64,000 nucleotides of DNA from positions 1,488,001 to 1,552,000 of the forward strand of contig NZ_CP010429.1 in assembly GCF_000974425.1 (NCBI RefSeq), written 5' to 3'. The notes under the pieces were generated by a model. That model made no database searches. It saw only the letters and a program-made list of their open reading frames with translations, and had not been told where the DNA came from. The first letter of the stretch is position 1, and every line of letters starts with the position of its first letter. Made by a program: the position numbers and the translations under genes. This DNA comes from Spirosoma radiotolerans (GTDB lineage Bacteria > Bacteroidota > Bacteroidia > Cytophagales > Spirosomataceae). Shown in pieces: positions 63,206 through 64,000 of the stretch.

Positions 63206-64000
63206 TTAGCCAGAAGTGGGAGGTAAAATAGAGGGTGGCGGAATTTGAATGATAAACTCACTACCTTTTCCCTGTTCACTTTTTACCCATACGGTCCAGT
63301 TATGCGACTGAACGATTCGCTGCACATAACTGAGTCCTAATCCGAAGCCTTTGACACTCGCCTGGCTGCGGTCATGAACCCGAAAAAAAGGCTGAAAAAT
63401 CTGAGAAATTAATTTGGCTGGAATTCCAACGCCTTCATCGCGGACGGCGATGGTCAGGCCATCCTGATCGGCTCGGGTCCGAATCATGATGCGAGGCTGA
63501 TCCGAACTGTATTTTACGGCGTTATCGAGCAGATTGTACAGCACATTTGTTAAATGAAGCCGGTCGGCCAGAATGTGCGAGTCTGCGTCGAGCAGCCTCA
63601 GCGTCAGGTATTCACCATGTCGTTCGGCTACTGAGTGAAGCAGTTGATGGAGTTGAATGGGCTCCAGGTTAAGCGTTAGCGTGTTGCGGTCAGCGCGAGC
63701 CAGAGTCAGCATCGTTTCAACCTGGTGTTGCAGCCGCTCTGTTTCCTCCCGAATGATGCGGACGTATTTTTCAGTTCGTTCAGGCTGATTACGGGCAATA
63801 GGAGAATCCAGAATATCGGCGGCCATTCGAATGGCCGTAATGGGTGTCTGGAATTCGTGGACAATTGAATGCAGAACTTCTGTTTGTACCACGGATCGCT
63901 GCCGTCGGCGCAGCCACCACCATAGCCCATAGCCTGCCAGTGTTTGCAAAGCTAAAGCCAGGGCAAACAGGATGAGCCATTCAGATGATGGATTGCCTGT
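63206..64000 (-). CDS. Sensor histidine kinase, N-terminus outside window
   Basis: 265 codons, open to the window edge. The visible part begins with a membrane helix (EWLILFALALALQTLAGYG) and a basic patch (WWWLRRRQRS). Then come the HisKA box (HSIVHEFQTPITAIRMAAD) and an ATPase domain with LLDNAVKYS, VRDEGVGIP and GFGLGLSYVQRIV. The periplasmic sensor and any first helix lie beyond the edge. It is a classical class I kinase; its response regulator is not in view. A TTG inside the frame at 63949 is not the true start. Confidence 0.92.
   Translation of the reverse strand, partial: TGNPSSEWLILFALALALQTLAGYGLWWWLRRRQRSVVQTEVLHSIVHEFQTPITAIRMAADILDSPIARNQPERTEKYVRIIREETERLQHQVETMLTLARADRNTLTLNLEPIQLHQLLHSVAERHGEYLTLRLLDADSHILADRLHLTNVLYNLLDNAVKYSSDQPRIMIRTRADQDGLTIAVRDEGVGIPAKLISQIFQPFFRVHDRSQASVKGFGLGLSYVQRIVQSHNWTVWVKSEQGKGSEFIIQIPPPSILPPTSG

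Overview
The window is typical of the chromosome of a Bacteroidota bacterium. It is probably a member of the Cytophagales and looks most like Spirosoma and its relatives; this is judged from gene families and style, not from a search. The support is: DUF2490, DUF3109, DUF4136, PorT-like barrel and GH105 proteins; TPR-HisKA_3 sensor kinases; receiver-less LytTR proteins; base composition near one-half G+C; and two promoters that fit the Bacteroidota pattern (TTG or CTG, 17 bp, TAnnTTTG). No rRNA, tRNA, CRISPR, prophage or insertion sequence was recognised. The left edge cuts a lipoprotein gene and the right edge cuts a sensor kinase.

Layout. 0-4.2 kb: two tandem TPR sensor histidine kinases whose last ~290 residues are identical and whose DNA there differs at only four bases. 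4.4-9.4 kb: SnoaL-like secreted protein, GH105 hydrolase, SDR, ankyrin protein and FAD monooxygenase, separated by strong hairpins. 9.4-19.3 kb: a tripartite RND efflux operon (outer-membrane factor, permease, fusion lipoprotein, transcribed in that order), a four-helix membrane protein, an OmpR-type regulator overlapping its kinase, and a DUF2490 barrel. A near-identical 23-bp box lies at the same distance from a -7-like element ahead of both the efflux operon and the regulator gene. 19.5-30 kb: S9 peptidase, small proteins, Dtd, O-methyltransferase, LysM lytic transglycosylase, DUF3109, a serine hydrolase whose SxxK motif reads SVTH, an alkyltransferase-like protein, an FMN reductase and a siroheme-type dehydrogenase. 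30-40.6 kb: two paralogous barrels with unrelated low-complexity N-termini, pgi, an ArnT-like glycosyltransferase, formamidase, MFS exporter, Dabb protein and M48 protease. 40.6-44 kb: a PIN-type toxin-antitoxin pair with a stop codon inside the toxin, then clpB. 44-51.3 kb: TspO-like protein, SDR, DUF4136, DUF937-OmpA fusion, xseAB and pheS. 51.6-57 kb: two LytTR regulators, a barrel, radA, an alpha/beta hydrolase and an AraC regulator. 57.2-63.1 kb: sugar isomerase/epimerase, Gfo/Idh/MocA dehydrogenase and a 1259-residue secreted ThuA-dehydrogenase-HEAT-CARDB-cupredoxin protein. 63.2 kb to the end: a truncated sensor kinase.

The best-supported functional units are (i) the efflux operon with its two-component system and shared box, and (ii) the AraC-isomerase-dehydrogenase-ThuA locus, which looks like oxidative sugar or glycoside use feeding electrons to a copper protein. 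A recurring theme is large palindromes in gaps between genes, some of which share arms or cores.
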